Shown: positions 55,721 to 64,000 of the stretch, piece by piece
Position numbering within the stretch: the stretch's first letter is position 1
Layout of the letters: each line of letters starts with the position of its first letter
NCBI RefSeq assembly: GCF_031583145.1
Contig: NZ_CP134050.1
Location: 5,907,501 to 5,971,500 of the forward strand
Direction: 5' to 3'
Length of the DNA: 64,000 bases
DNA from: Brevibacillus brevis
GTDB taxonomy: Bacteria; Bacillota; Bacilli; Brevibacillales; Brevibacillaceae
Program-made: the position numbers and the translations under genes
The notes under the pieces: model-generated
What the model was told of the DNA's origin: nothing
What the model saw: the letters and a program-made list of their open reading frames with translations, nothing else
Databases searched by the model: none

Positions 55721-58381
55721 GTGTAAAAAGAAATTCATGATATAGCACACATCGTCTTCGCTCATCGTGACCTCGTATTGGTCTTCCAGCGGTTTCAGCT
55801 CGTGGCGGATGACGCTGTACAGTTTTTTGTGGTCAGCGAGAAAGCTCTCCTTGCCGGCGTAGTCGACCGTCGGGAGACCCGCCTTGAGGCGATCGACCAG
55901 GCATGAGAGGTGCAGGTAGGCGCCAATCCTCGTGTCGAATACGAGCACGTCTTGCAGCCTCTCCTCCATCCGCGACACGCACACCCTCACATCTGCCAGA
56001 ACTCGCTGTCCCTCGACCATGGTCAGATGCTCCCCGAGCGTTTCCGTCATTTTCAGAAACGCTTCTTCCAGGTCGATCATCTGCTGGATGTCTTGCAGAG
56101 CCTCCCCGTTCAGGACATCGTCCATCCCGTAGCAGCGCAGATCCTTGTCCAGCATGTAGTTGCTCACGATGCAGAGCACCTTCCGCTCTTCCTTGATCCG
56201 TTTCAATTGGGCTTTCGCCTGCGTTTTGTCGATCAGCTGCAGCGGTATGATCTCCAATAGCTGGACGTCGTAGCGCAGACGGCTCTCCAGCATTTTCTTC
56301 AGAAACAACGCGCTGCCTTCGCCGGACAAACACGCCGCTACGATCGCGAGCGCCGGCGTATGCCCCTTGGCCGGCTCCTTCGCTGGCTCATCCTTCTGGA
56401 AAAGCGAGAGACTGCTGACATCGCGATGCACGTCCTCCAGTGAATGTCCAAGCATGGCCTTGCGGGTGGCTTCGATGACGTGTGGCGTGCTCACCATGGA
56501 AATCACCTTTACCGGAATCCCTGCTTCCTTCTCGATGATTTCCCCGAAGCCCAGCAGCGAGCCCATGTCCACGAGCAGCAGCAGTCCCGCCTTGCTTCCG
56601 ATGTCCTTGGCCACCTTGATCGCCTGCTCCAGCACTTTCATGTACTCTTCTTCCAGCGGCAAATCGATTGCTCTGGCGTACTGCGTGACGAGCAGCCGGT
56701 TGGCCACCTCCACCATGGCAGTCGCCCCGCCGCTTCCGTGCGTGATGACCAGCACCCCGATCGTTTCCCGCTCTTCCTGCTCGCTCTCGTCGTCCAGCAC
56801 GAAAAACATCGTGAGATAGCCAGCCTCATCGATCGGCAAGTCCATCAGGATGGCTTCCTCGATCATCCGGACACATTCCAGCGCCACGGCGAACTCTTTC
56901 TTGTACTTGATGCGCACGCTGTTGATATGGGGATTCGTGATTTGCTTGCCCTGGGCGAGCCGTTCCTTGGAAGTCTGGATGTGCAGGGCGAGCCCGTAGA
57001 TGACCTTTTGACTCAGGATTTTCCCCAGCCGGGCTTCGGCAAAGCGCACGATCTCCTCCACCAGATTGACGATGATCGGATCGATGATGCGCGACATGTC
57101 TTCCTTGTTGATGCGCTGGTGGACGCCCTTGATAAACCGCGTGAAATAGTTTTCCAGATCGAACTCCAGCTCTTCTTCGCTGACGCCCTGATTGCGCAGC
57201 TCGTGTATTTTCTGCTCGATTTTTTCGTAGACGCTGTCCGCCGCATCCTCCGGTTCCCTCTCGATGAAGATGCTTTCCTGCGTGGGCTGCACCACAAAGG
57301 TCTTGTGATCCTTCCCGACCAGCTCTTCCAATTCGGCCTTCCGTTCCTTGGCCAGCAGCAGCCCTTGCTTGACGTGATGGGGCAAATCCTGGACGGACAC
57401 CTGCAGCGTTCTCTTTTTCAGCGAAAGAAAATCGGCGTAGGCGCTCGCGCACGTCAGCTGGACATCCGTTTTCAGCTGCCCGATATTGTTGGGGCAATGA
57501 TACGACAAAAAAGCGTGGATCGCGGTCGCCGAGATCTGGATCTCCCTCCCCAGGCGAAACGCCTCTTCGCGAAACAGATTCATCAAGAGCCCGTATCTTT
57601 CTTCCACTCCCCGCTCGACGAGGGACGGCAGCTTGATGATCATCGGAATCCGCCGAATAAACGTCTTGAGCAGGCTGGACTCCGGATTTTCCGTCGTCGC
57701 CGATATGATCTGGACCTGTGCCGTACGCTCGACCTCCGTCTCTCCTACGCGGCGAAAGGTTCCCTTGTCCATGAATGTGAAAAAGATCTCCTGCCCTTCT
57801 GCCGGCAGGCGATGCACCTCGTCCAGAAAAAGAATGCCTCCGTCCGCTTTCTCCACGAGTCCTCTGCGGTCGTTTTCCGCACCGGTGTAGGCGCCCTTTT
57901 TCACCCCGAACAGCTGGCTGTACAAAAGCTGGGGGTTGTTGGCGTAGTCGGCGCAATTGAACACGACGAACGGAGCCTGTTTGTCCAGCCGTCCGATATC
58001 GATGGCAAACTCGTGGATCAGCCCGGCAAACCCCGACTTGCCCACTCCGGTTTCCCCCAGGATGAGGCAGTGCATTCCCCGTGGCGGGTACAGCACCGCT
58101 GCCTTTGCCTGCTCGATCGGGGTGATCAGGCTTTTGTTCGCCTTCGCGAGCCGGTCCAGGGCCGTCTCTGCCGGATATAGCTCCTCGCCCGCCTGCTTCG
58201 CGTAAAACAGGGTCGGCCTGCCACTTTCCTTTTCAATCCTGCCGTCCTTCCACAAGCGGTTCAAATCGCTGCTCACATTGGCTCGGCTAAGTCCGAGAAG
58301 GTCCGCCAGCTCGCTCGCGCTTATTCGTCTGTTTGGTCCCAGCTCCATGAACTTCTGGTAAACCAAATCCAATCGCTTCAT
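55703..58381 (-). CDS. celR: LevR/CelR-type sigma-54 activator with PTS regulation domains
   Basis: 892 residues. Order: N-terminal HTH (about 1-70; SASELADLLGLSRANVSSDL), AAA+ ATPase (about 85-330) with Walker A GETGVGKSGFAGL, GAYTGA as the sigma-54 contact loop (Y in place of F, as in LevR-like proteins) and GGILFLDEVHRLP; then PRD1 (about 440-560), an EIIA-mannose-like domain with ITHGSGGATAMVEVANRL, an EIIB-like region with LSGEGSALFLKKML, and a C-terminal PRD2. HPr and the PTS proteins would set its activity. The ATG at 58381 was chosen as the family N-terminus; the open frame continues 831 bases further 5' with no homology. Confidence 0.93.
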   Translation of the reverse strand: MKRLDLVYQKFMELGPNRRISASELADLLGLSRANVSSDLNRLWKDGRIEKESGRPTLFYAKQAGEELYPAETALDRLAKANKSLITPIEQAKAAVLYPPRGMHCLILGETGVGKSGFAGLIHEFAIDIGRLDKQAPFVVFNCADYANNPQLLYSQLFGVKKGAYTGAENDRRGLVEKADGGILFLDEVHRLPAEGQEIFFTFMDKGTFRRVGETEVERTAQVQIISATTENPESSLLKTFIRRIPMIIKLPSLVERGVEERYGLLMNLFREEAFRLGREIQISATAIHAFLSYHCPNNIGQLKTDVQLTCASAYADFLSLKKRTLQVSVQDLPHHVKQGLLLAKERKAELEELVGKDHKTFVVQPTQESIFIEREPEDAADSVYEKIEQKIHELRNQGVSEEELEFDLENYFTRFIKGVHQRINKEDMSRIIDPIIVNLVEEIVRFAEARLGKILSQKVIYGLALHIQTSKERLAQGKQITNPHINSVRIKYKKEFAVALECVRMIEEAILMDLPIDEAGYLTMFFVLDDESEQEERETIGVLVITHGSGGATAMVEVANRLLVTQYARAIDLPLEEEYMKVLEQAIKVAKDIGSKAGLLLLVDMGSLLGFGEIIEKEAGIPVKVISMVSTPHVIEATRKAMLGHSLEDVHRDVSSLSLFQKDEPAKEPAKGHTPALAIVAACLSGEGSALFLKKMLESRLRYDVQLLEIIPLQLIDKTQAKAQLKRIKEERKVLCIVSNYMLDKDLRCYGMDDVLNGEALQDIQQMIDLEEAFLKMTETLGEHLTMVEGQRVLADVRVCVSRMEERLQDVLVFDTRIGAYLHLSCLVDRLKAGLPTVDYAGKESFLADHKKLYSVIRHELKPLEDQYEVTMSEDDVCYIMNFFLHNKTLV

Positions 58382-58509
58382 GTTTTCACCTGCCGCCCAA
58401 AGAGATGAACAATCTCCTCCATGCGCATTCATTTCCACAGCAAAATGGAAAAACCTCCCTATCGAAAAGATATGAATACCGTATATATTAAATTCTCCAC
58501 CAGCCGAAA

Positions 58510-58529
58510 TCCATTTTCTGAAAAATGGA
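58510..58529. repeat. Perfect inverted repeat in the celR/kinase intergenic region
   Basis: TCCATTTT-CTGA-AAAATGGA. It lies between the divergent celR-type and 7-TM kinase genes, about 30 bp upstream of a TATAAT (58561-58566). It may be an operator for one of them. Confidence 0.45.
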
Positions 58530-58600
58530 GAGTTTTGCCGCTTCTGACACTGCCGTACGGTATAATAGACGAAAGCGAACCGACAGGAGAACATCCTACC

Positions 58601-59974
58601 ATGATGGTATTCACATTGTTTACGATATGGGCGCTCGGCCTGCTCGTTCTGTTCACGGATCCGAAGCGCACATCCATCCGCTGGGCGAGTGCCACGGCAT
58701 TTATCGGAGGAGGCGGCTTTTTCTCCGCCGTGATCGACGAAAACGTCCTGCCGCACTGGGCAGACACGTTCGCGCTTCACCCCGGCTGGAGCAGCGCTCT
58801 GGCGTTTGTGAGCAGATGTGCTTCCTTTTTGACCCAGACAGGGCTGCCGTACGCGTTTTTGATGTTTGCAGTCCATTCCAGCGAGTCCCTTTCCGGGAGA
58901 ACCAAGCTTATCACCCAGTACGCGGCTTTGATTCCGCCGCTGATCATGCTGGCGATAACGCCGATCTACCCGGTGCTGTCCTTCAACTACTGGATCATGA
59001 TCTTCTGGGTCTTCCCGTATTTTCTGGCGGCAAGCGCGATGCTGATCCTGCAGTATCGCAGGGAAAAGGACCCGCTGGTGAAGAAAAACAGCTTCTTCAC
59101 CAACGCGCTCATCATCGTGCCGCTCTTTTTCGTCTTTATCTTCATCTACGCCATGCGGATCCAAAACGATTACGAAGCTTGGCGCTACAACATGCTGGTC
59201 GTCGGCGTCCAATTCGTTCTGATTGTTGCGATCAGTCTGAAATACGGCTTTCTCGGCGTACGCCTCCGCGTGGAAAAGCGACGTCTGGACAGTACGCTGC
59301 GGGCTTTGACTTCAGGGGCGCAAATCATCAACCATACAATCAAGAACGAAGTCGGAAAAATCTCGCTTTACGCCGACCGGATCGACTCCTACGCCGAGGA
59401 TACCGGACAGCCGGAGCTGCGCGAGGATGCAGCCGTCCTGCTGCAGTCCTCCCAGCATATTCTGGATATGATGAACCGCATTCAGGGGCAGCTGCGGGAC
59501 GTGATTTTACAGGAAGAGACGACAATGCCGGGCCAGTTGATCCGGCAGGTCATCCAGACGCTTCAGCCGTACGCCGCCAAGCACAACGTCGACGTGCTGA
59601 CCGAGCTGGACGAGACGCTCAGGCTTGCCTGCGATCCTGTGCAGGTCCGGGAAATTCTCACCAATCTTTGCATGAACGCCTTCGAAGCGATGAGAACGGG
59701 CGGCACTCTGCAGCTGCAGCTGTTTCTGTCCAAAAAGCACCTGGTCATCGCCGTCGAGGACACCGGGACAGGCATCTCCAAAGAGAATCTGCCGCATGTG
59801 CTCGATCCGTTTTTCTCGACCAAAAAAACCGGCCAAAACTTCGGCCTCGGTTTGTCGTACTGCTACAACGTCATGCAGAAGCACCAGGGCACCCTGGAAA
59901 TTGAAAGCGAGCAGGGAAAGGGGACGACGGTCTTTCTCCTGTTTCCCAAAAAACGTGTAGAAGGGAGGACGTAA
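58601..59974 (+). CDS. Seven-TM sensor histidine kinase
   Basis: 457 residues. Seven hydrophobic segments occupy about 1-225 (VFTLFTIWALGLLVLF, LTQTGLPYAFLMFAV, YWIMIFWVFPYFLAASAM, ALIIVPLFFVFIFIYAM among them). The phosphoacceptor region is atypical: IINHTIKNEVGKISLYADRI near 245 instead of the common H-E-L-R-T-P. The ATPase has NLCMNAFEAMRTGG, VEDTGTGIS and NFGLGLSYCYNVMQKHQG. The ATG at 58601 was chosen because it follows AGGAGA and a TATAAT -10 box lies 35 bases upstream; the frame is open further 5' but would start before the promoter. It overlaps nothing and is followed 5 bases later by its regulator. Confidence 0.88.
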   Translation: MMVFTLFTIWALGLLVLFTDPKRTSIRWASATAFIGGGGFFSAVIDENVLPHWADTFALHPGWSSALAFVSRCASFLTQTGLPYAFLMFAVHSSESLSGRTKLITQYAALIPPLIMLAITPIYPVLSFNYWIMIFWVFPYFLAASAMLILQYRREKDPLVKKNSFFTNALIIVPLFFVFIFIYAMRIQNDYEAWRYNMLVVGVQFVLIVAISLKYGFLGVRLRVEKRRLDSTLRALTSGAQIINHTIKNEVGKISLYADRIDSYAEDTGQPELREDAAVLLQSSQHILDMMNRIQGQLRDVILQEETTMPGQLIRQVIQTLQPYAAKHNVDVLTELDETLRLACDPVQVREILTNLCMNAFEAMRTGGTLQLQLFLSKKHLVIAVEDTGTGISKENLPHVLDPFFSTKKTGQNFGLGLSYCYNVMQKHQGTLEIESEQGKGTTVFLLFPKKRVEGRT

Positions 59975-59979
59975 GCGAA

Positions 59980-60618
59980 GTGGAACCAATCAATGTCTTT
60001 CTCGTAGAAGACGATCCAGTCTGGCGCAAAGGACTGGTCGATTACCTGAACAAGCAGCCGGACATCTCCGTCATCGGCGAAGCCGGGACCAAGGAAGAAG
60101 CGATCGCGCAATTTACCCCCGAGGGCGTCGACGTGGTGCTGATGGACATCAACCTCACCGAAAACAACCTGGACGGCATCGAGACGGCTGTCGCGTTTAT
60201 CGGGGCCGCCCCAGACTGCAAAATCATCATGCTCACCTCGCTGACGGCTGAGGACGTCATCGTCGAGTCCTTCTCGGCCGGCGCGGTCAATTACATCAGC
60301 AAAGCCAGCTTCAAGGAAATCCCCGATGCGATCCGTGCTGCCCATCTGTGGCAATCCGCGATCCATCCCACTGCTGCCGCGGCGCTGCGCAATGAGTTTT
60401 TGCGCATGAAAAACGAGGAAAACCAGAAGCTGCTGTCTCCAGCGGAAAAGGAAATCCTCCAGCTCATCCATCAGGGGCACACCCAGACGCAAATCGAGCA
60501 GTCCTTGCACATCACCAAGCGCACGATCAAGAACCACATCAACCGCATCCTCAAAAAAATGGGCGTCAAAACGAGCAAGGAAGCGGCAGCCAAGGCCAGC
60601 CAGAAAAAGCTGTTCTAG
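59980..60618 (+). CDS. NarL/LuxR-family response regulator
   Basis: 212 residues. The receiver has FLVEDDPVWRKGLVDYL, the phospho-acceptor in VVLMDINLTENNLDG near 57 and K in YISKASFKEIP. The LuxR-type HTH is at about 145-205 (LLSPAEKEILQLIHQGHTQT, LHITKRTIKNHINRILKKMG). It starts at a GTG 5 bases after the kinase. Targets unknown. Confidence 0.92.
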   Translation: MEPINVFLVEDDPVWRKGLVDYLNKQPDISVIGEAGTKEEAIAQFTPEGVDVVLMDINLTENNLDGIETAVAFIGAAPDCKIIMLTSLTAEDVIVESFSAGAVNYISKASFKEIPDAIRAAHLWQSAIHPTAAAALRNEFLRMKNEENQKLLSPAEKEILQLIHQGHTQTQIEQSLHITKRTIKNHINRILKKMGVKTSKEAAAKASQKKLF

Positions 60619-60678
60619 CCAGCGCCGGGGCCGCTTTTGCCCGCGCTGCCGTCATCTCTGATTAGGATCTATGACCAG

Positions 60679-60705
60679 GTACCAATGAAAGTTGGTACTT
60701 TTTTT
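60679..60705 (+). terminator. Terminator after the LuxR-type regulator gene
   Basis: GTACCAA-TGAAAG-TTGGTAC followed by seven Ts. It separates the two-component unit from aas. Confidence 0.85.
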
Positions 60706-60717
60706 AACCCCCCCACT

Positions 60718-60760
60718 CTTTACAATGAAAGCTATCAACGAGCAATTATTATTTGTAAAG
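60718..60760 (+). repeat. Inverted repeat in the aas leader near its ribosome site
   Basis: CTTTACAA (60718-60725) and TTGTAAAG (60753-60760) are perfect complements. The right arm includes the AAAGG ribosome site of aas, so a leader hairpin could limit translation. Confidence 0.4.
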
Positions 60761-60771
60761 GTGTGGTTCCC

Positions 60772-62880
60772 ATGTTTCTCGTTCATGCCTTCCTGAAAGC
60801 CATCCTGCTGCTCTGGTTCCGTCCTCGCGTCCAGGGCCTGCGCAAAATCGATCTCTCTCAGCCTTCGATCATCATACCCAACCACGTATCACTCCTCGAC
60901 GCTGCGCTTCTCTCGTTCTTCCTGCCAAAAGAAGCCGCGTTCGTCGTCAATACGGATATCGCCAAAAAATTCTCGTTCTTTCTGCGTTTCCGCAAGGCTA
61001 TCGCGGTCGATCCGCTCAATCCGTACTCGATTCGCCATATGCTGCGGGTGATCCGCAGCGGCGAGACGCTGGTCATTTTCCCGGAAGGCCGCATTACCAC
61101 GACGGGCGGCTTGATGAAAATCTACAGCGGCGTCGGCTATCTTGCCATGCGGACTGGCGCCACCGTCTATCCCGTCGCCATCCAAGGCCTGGAGCGCTCC
61201 GTGTTCTCGTATCTGAAAGGAAAGCTGCGCCTCCTGTGGTTCCCGCAAGTATCGATCAGCGTCGGCACGCCCTTTACCATCGAGCGAGACGAAGCGCTGT
61301 CCATGCGCGAGCAAAAAGCTGGCGCGAGCGACCTGATCCTGCGCACCCTGCAGGATGAGCTGTTCCAAAGCCGGATGAAGCAAAACGTCAATCTGTTCGA
61401 CGAAGTCCTGGAGGCCGCCCGCATCAATGGAGCCCGGATGGAAATCGCCAAGGACATGACCAGCGCGATCAACTACCGCACGCTGCTGATCGGCAGCTAT
61501 CTCCTGGGCGAAAAGCTGAAGGCACGTCTCCTGGGCAAACCGGTCGTCGGCGTGTTCCTCCCGAACTCGGTCGGCCACCTGATCACGCTCACTTCCTTGT
61601 TCCGCATCGGGAAAACACCGGCGATCCTGAACTTCTCCCTCGGCGCCCGTTCTCTTCTCGAATGCTGCGAAACGGCTCACATCGACACGATCCTGACCTC
61701 GCGCGTCTTTATCGAAAAAGGCAAGCTGGAGCACGTCATCGACGCTATGGAGCCCCAGATGAACATCGTTTATCTGGAGGACCTGAAAGCATCCGCTACG
61801 ACGCTCGACAAACTGGCCGCCCTGGTTCGCTACATGACCAGACAAAAGGCACAGTCGCTCGAAAACGAACTGATTCTGTTTACATCCGGCAGCGAAAGCA
61901 AACCGAAAGGCGTCGTCCTGACGCACACCAACCTGTACGCGAATATCCAGCAGGTGACAAGCGTCATCGACATCACGTCCCGTGACAAGTTCTTCAACGC
62001 GCTGCCGATGTTCCATAGCTTTGGGCTCACGGCAGGGACGCTCCTGCCTGTCATTAAAGGCATTCCGGTCTTCCTGTACCCCAGCCCCTTGCACTACAAG
62101 GCGATCTCCGAGCTGGTGTACGACCAGAATGCGACGATCCTGTTCGGCACCTCGACCTTCATGGCCGGCTATGGCCGGATGGCTCACCCGTACAACTTCT
62201 ACTCCTTGCGGTACGTGTTTGCAGGAGCGGAAAAGCTGAAAGACGATGTGCGGAAGCTGTGGATGGAGAAATTCGGCGTGCGAATCTTCGAAGGCTACGG
62301 CGCTACCGAGACTGCCCCGATCCTGTCGCTGAACACCCCTTTGGCCAACAAGCCGGGAACTGTCGGCCGCCTGATGCCGGGCATGTCGTACCGCCTGGAG
62401 CCGGTCGAGGGCATCGAGAAAGGCGGACAGCTCCTGGTCAAAGGCCCCAACGTGATGAAGGGGTACATGATCCACGGGCAAGGCTTCGTGCCCGCAGAAG
62501 AATGGTACCAGACGGGAGATTTGGTCGAGGCGGACCGGGACGGCTTCCTCACCATCCAATCCCGCCTGAAGCGCTTCGCCAAAATCGGCGGCGAGATGGT
62601 GTCGCTCAATCTCGTCGAGGAGCTCGCCATGACGTGCTTCGGGCACTCCGGCTTCGCCGCCATCACCGTAAGCGACCCGCGCAAGGGCGAGCGCGTGCTG
62701 CTCTACACCACCGACGAAACCGTCCAACTGAGCCAGCTGCGCGCCTACTTGAGCGAGAAGCAATACTCGCCGTTGCTCATCCCCGGGGCGATGAGGCACA
62801 TCAAGGAACTGCCGCTCCTGGGCAGCGGAAAAACCGATTACGTCAGTCTGAAACAGCTGGCAGAAAGCGAGAGGGAATGA
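60772..62880 (+). CDS. aas: Aas, lysophospholipid acyltransferase / acyl-ACP synthetase
   Basis: 702 residues. The N-terminal PlsC-type acyltransferase (about 10-190) has the HX4D motif in PNHVSLLDAALL and FPEGRITTTGG; the AMP-binding synthetase (about 230-702) has LILFTSGSESKPKGVVLTH, GYGATETAPILS and YQTGDLVE. In E. coli this enzyme re-acylates lysophosphatidylethanolamine with fatty acid activated on ACP. The start at 60772 matches the family N-terminus (MFLVHAFLKAILLL) and has AAAGG upstream. It overlaps lplT by 4 bases. Confidence 0.93.
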   Translation: MFLVHAFLKAILLLWFRPRVQGLRKIDLSQPSIIIPNHVSLLDAALLSFFLPKEAAFVVNTDIAKKFSFFLRFRKAIAVDPLNPYSIRHMLRVIRSGETLVIFPEGRITTTGGLMKIYSGVGYLAMRTGATVYPVAIQGLERSVFSYLKGKLRLLWFPQVSISVGTPFTIERDEALSMREQKAGASDLILRTLQDELFQSRMKQNVNLFDEVLEAARINGARMEIAKDMTSAINYRTLLIGSYLLGEKLKARLLGKPVVGVFLPNSVGHLITLTSLFRIGKTPAILNFSLGARSLLECCETAHIDTILTSRVFIEKGKLEHVIDAMEPQMNIVYLEDLKASATTLDKLAALVRYMTRQKAQSLENELILFTSGSESKPKGVVLTHTNLYANIQQVTSVIDITSRDKFFNALPMFHSFGLTAGTLLPVIKGIPVFLYPSPLHYKAISELVYDQNATILFGTSTFMAGYGRMAHPYNFYSLRYVFAGAEKLKDDVRKLWMEKFGVRIFEGYGATETAPILSLNTPLANKPGTVGRLMPGMSYRLEPVEGIEKGGQLLVKGPNVMKGYMIHGQGFVPAEEWYQTGDLVEADRDGFLTIQSRLKRFAKIGGEMVSLNLVEELAMTCFGHSGFAAITVSDPRKGERVLLYTTDETVQLSQLRAYLSEKQYSPLLIPGAMRHIKELPLLGSGKTDYVSLKQLAESERE

Positions 62881-64000
62881 CCGTGAAGACGTCGATGCAA
62901 CCTTTGCAAGCCTTGTATTTTACCCAGTTCCTGTCTGCCTTTGCCGACAACATGATCTTGTTTGTAATCGCAAACCTGCTGCGGGAGAACGGCTTTTCTC
63001 CCGCCATGCTCGCACTCGTCTCCATATCGTTTTTTCTTCCGTACATTTTTCTCGCGCCGTTGGTCGGACCGTTCGCCGACAAGCATCCGAAGTCGTTCGT
63101 GCTCGTCATCGGCAACCTGGTCAAGGCCATCGGGGTCCTGCTGCTGTTTGTCATCGATCACTCAAGCATTTTGCTGCTCATGCTCTCCTACTTCACCGTA
63201 GGGGTGGGAGCTGTCGTATACTCTCCGGCCAAATACGGGATCTTGCCAGAACTGACGAAGGGCGAGGATGAGCTGTTCCGGGCCAACGCCAGGATCGAAG
63301 CGTACACGATCATCGCCATCCTGCTCGGAATCGGCGGAGGCGGGGCGATCGCTTCCATCGCCTCTCCCCTCATCTCGTCGGGGATGTGCCTGCTTCTCTA
63401 CCTGCTGTCGCTCGCTATGACTTTCTTTATCCCGCGTCTGAAGGGAAACGCGAACATCCGCTATGGTACGGAAATCCACCGCTTCTTCGCGGACTTCCGC
63501 CTACTTTTTCAGCGACCGAACACACGATTTGCGCTCATAGGGACCGGCTCGTTCTGGATGAGCTCGGCCGTCCTGCGCGTGGCGGTGCTGGCCTGGATTC
63601 CCGCCGCCCTCAGCATCGACCCGCAAAGCTTTTCGGTCTCGCTGATTTTGGCTACGACGTCGATCGGCATCATCGTAGGGGCGTTCCTGGCTCCGCGCTT
63701 GATCCCGCTCAGGCAGTTCACGCGCTCGCTGGCCTACGGCTTCGGGATGTTCCTGATCATCGTTTTGTTCCCGTGGATTCACGTAACCGCGATCGCCATC
63801 TGCTTCCTGCTGCTCGTCGGCTTCATGGGCGGAGTCTTCATCATCCCGATGAATACGGTCCTTCAGGAGGAAGGAGGGCAGCTGGTCGGATCCGGAAAAA
63901 CCATCGCGATCCAAAATTTCGTGGAAAACGCGCTGATGGCGGCAGGATCGGGCATCTACTACCTGATTGTCTACGCGGGTACCTCGATCTCGGGCGCAAT
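62877..64000 (+). CDS. lplT: LplT, lysophospholipid transporter (MFS), 3' end outside the window
   Basis: At least 374 residues, read directly from the sequence and open to the right edge. It begins MTVKTSMQPLQALYFTQFLS and has the LplT region VGAVVYSPAKYGILPEL near 115, plus about ten membrane helices so far. The E. coli homologue flips lysophospholipids across the inner membrane for Aas to re-acylate. It starts inside the aas stop (ATGA), matching the linked lplT-aas pair of other bacteria but in the reverse order. Confidence 0.92.
   Translation, partial: MTVKTSMQPLQALYFTQFLSAFADNMILFVIANLLRENGFSPAMLALVSISFFLPYIFLAPLVGPFADKHPKSFVLVIGNLVKAIGVLLLFVIDHSSILLLMLSYFTVGVGAVVYSPAKYGILPELTKGEDELFRANARIEAYTIIAILLGIGGGGAIASIASPLISSGMCLLLYLLSLAMTFFIPRLKGNANIRYGTEIHRFFADFRLLFQRPNTRFALIGTGSFWMSSAVLRVAVLAWIPAALSIDPQSFSVSLILATTSIGIIVGAFLAPRLIPLRQFTRSLAYGFGMFLIIVLFPWIHVTAIAICFLLLVGFMGGVFIIPMNTVLQEEGGQLVGSGKTIAIQNFVENALMAAGSGIYYLIVYAGTSISGA

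Noticed and set aside
58382..59212. N-terminal extension of the CelR-type reading frame
   Set aside because: The extra 277 codons run through the divergent promoter and antisense to the 7-TM kinase; the family N-terminus begins at 58381.
60679..60705. GTACCAA/TTGGTAC repeat considered as a FapR-like lipid-regulon operator before aas
   Set aside because: The six-base spacing and the immediate T7 run fit an intrinsic terminator; the FapR consensus is not matched.
1..64000. Search for mobile elements, CRISPR arrays, tRNA or rRNA genes
   Set aside because: No transposase, integrase, repeat-spacer pattern, tRNA-like cloverleaf or rRNA sequence was recognised by eye; a computational scan was not possible here.

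Overview
The window looks like chromosomal DNA of a moderately GC-rich, spore-forming Firmicute of the Brevibacillus/Paenibacillaceae type. The evidence is AGGAGG-type ribosome binding sites, catabolite-responsive (cre) sequences, HPr with both His15 and Ser46, BglG/MtlR and LevR-type regulators, and an ANTAR-controlled ethanolamine operon of the Enterococcus/Listeria kind. The genus is an inference. No tRNA, rRNA, CRISPR array, insertion sequence or prophage was seen.

Layout. (1) 1-9954, minus strand: an ethanolamine-utilisation microcompartment operon reading eutL, BMC shell gene with tail, eutE, eutM, pduL, an unrecognised flavoprotein-like gene, eutN, eutS, eutP, eutW, eutV, eutA, eutB (cut by the left edge). 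It has a cre-overlapped promoter and two ANTAR antitermination leaders, one before eutL and one between eutV and eutA. (2) 10067-13124: a small secreted repeat protein and an OmpR-type two-component system, sharing an upstream 18-bp element. (3) 13189-17091: a LysR regulator divergent from a YeiH-family transporter, then a sulfatase. (4) 17095-24509: a mannitol PTS operon (mtlA, mtlR, mtlF, mtlD) ending in ptsI and ptsH; mtlA carries an apparent one-base deletion in its IIB domain. (5) 24599-32092: a CshA-type RNA helicase with a leader attenuator, an orphan family-3 binding protein, a c-di-GMP-I riboswitch controlling a chemoreceptor, a cupin protein, and formate-tetrahydrofolate ligase.

(6) 32252-40088: an operon with a sigma-54 promoter, coding a tartrate/D-malate-type dehydrogenase, an aldehyde dehydrogenase, an SDR, a TRAP transporter and a GlcD-like FAD oxidase. 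(7) 40090-45772: two overlapping sigma-54 activator genes, then an acoR-controlled acetaldehyde dehydrogenase and its DUF779 partner on the plus strand. (8) 45893-50954: a second DEAD-box helicase, a methyltransferase and a second OmpR/VanS-like two-component system. (9) 51028-58381: a chitobiose/beta-glucoside PTS operon with an HPr paralogue, a GH4 glycosidase, a ChbG deacetylase and a LevR/CelR-type activator. (10) 58601-64000: a 7-TM histidine kinase with a LuxR-type regulator, then aas and lplT (cut by the right edge).

How it fits together. Most of the window handles secondary carbon and nitrogen sources, and almost every catabolic operon has a cre-like sequence at or near its promoter. 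Three separate sigma-54 promoters share the order activator site, cre, -24/-12. Acetaldehyde-type intermediates are handled inside the microcompartment by EutE/PduL and possibly in the cytosol by the acoR-linked dehydrogenase. PTS phosphoryl carriers are encoded next to the sugars they serve.
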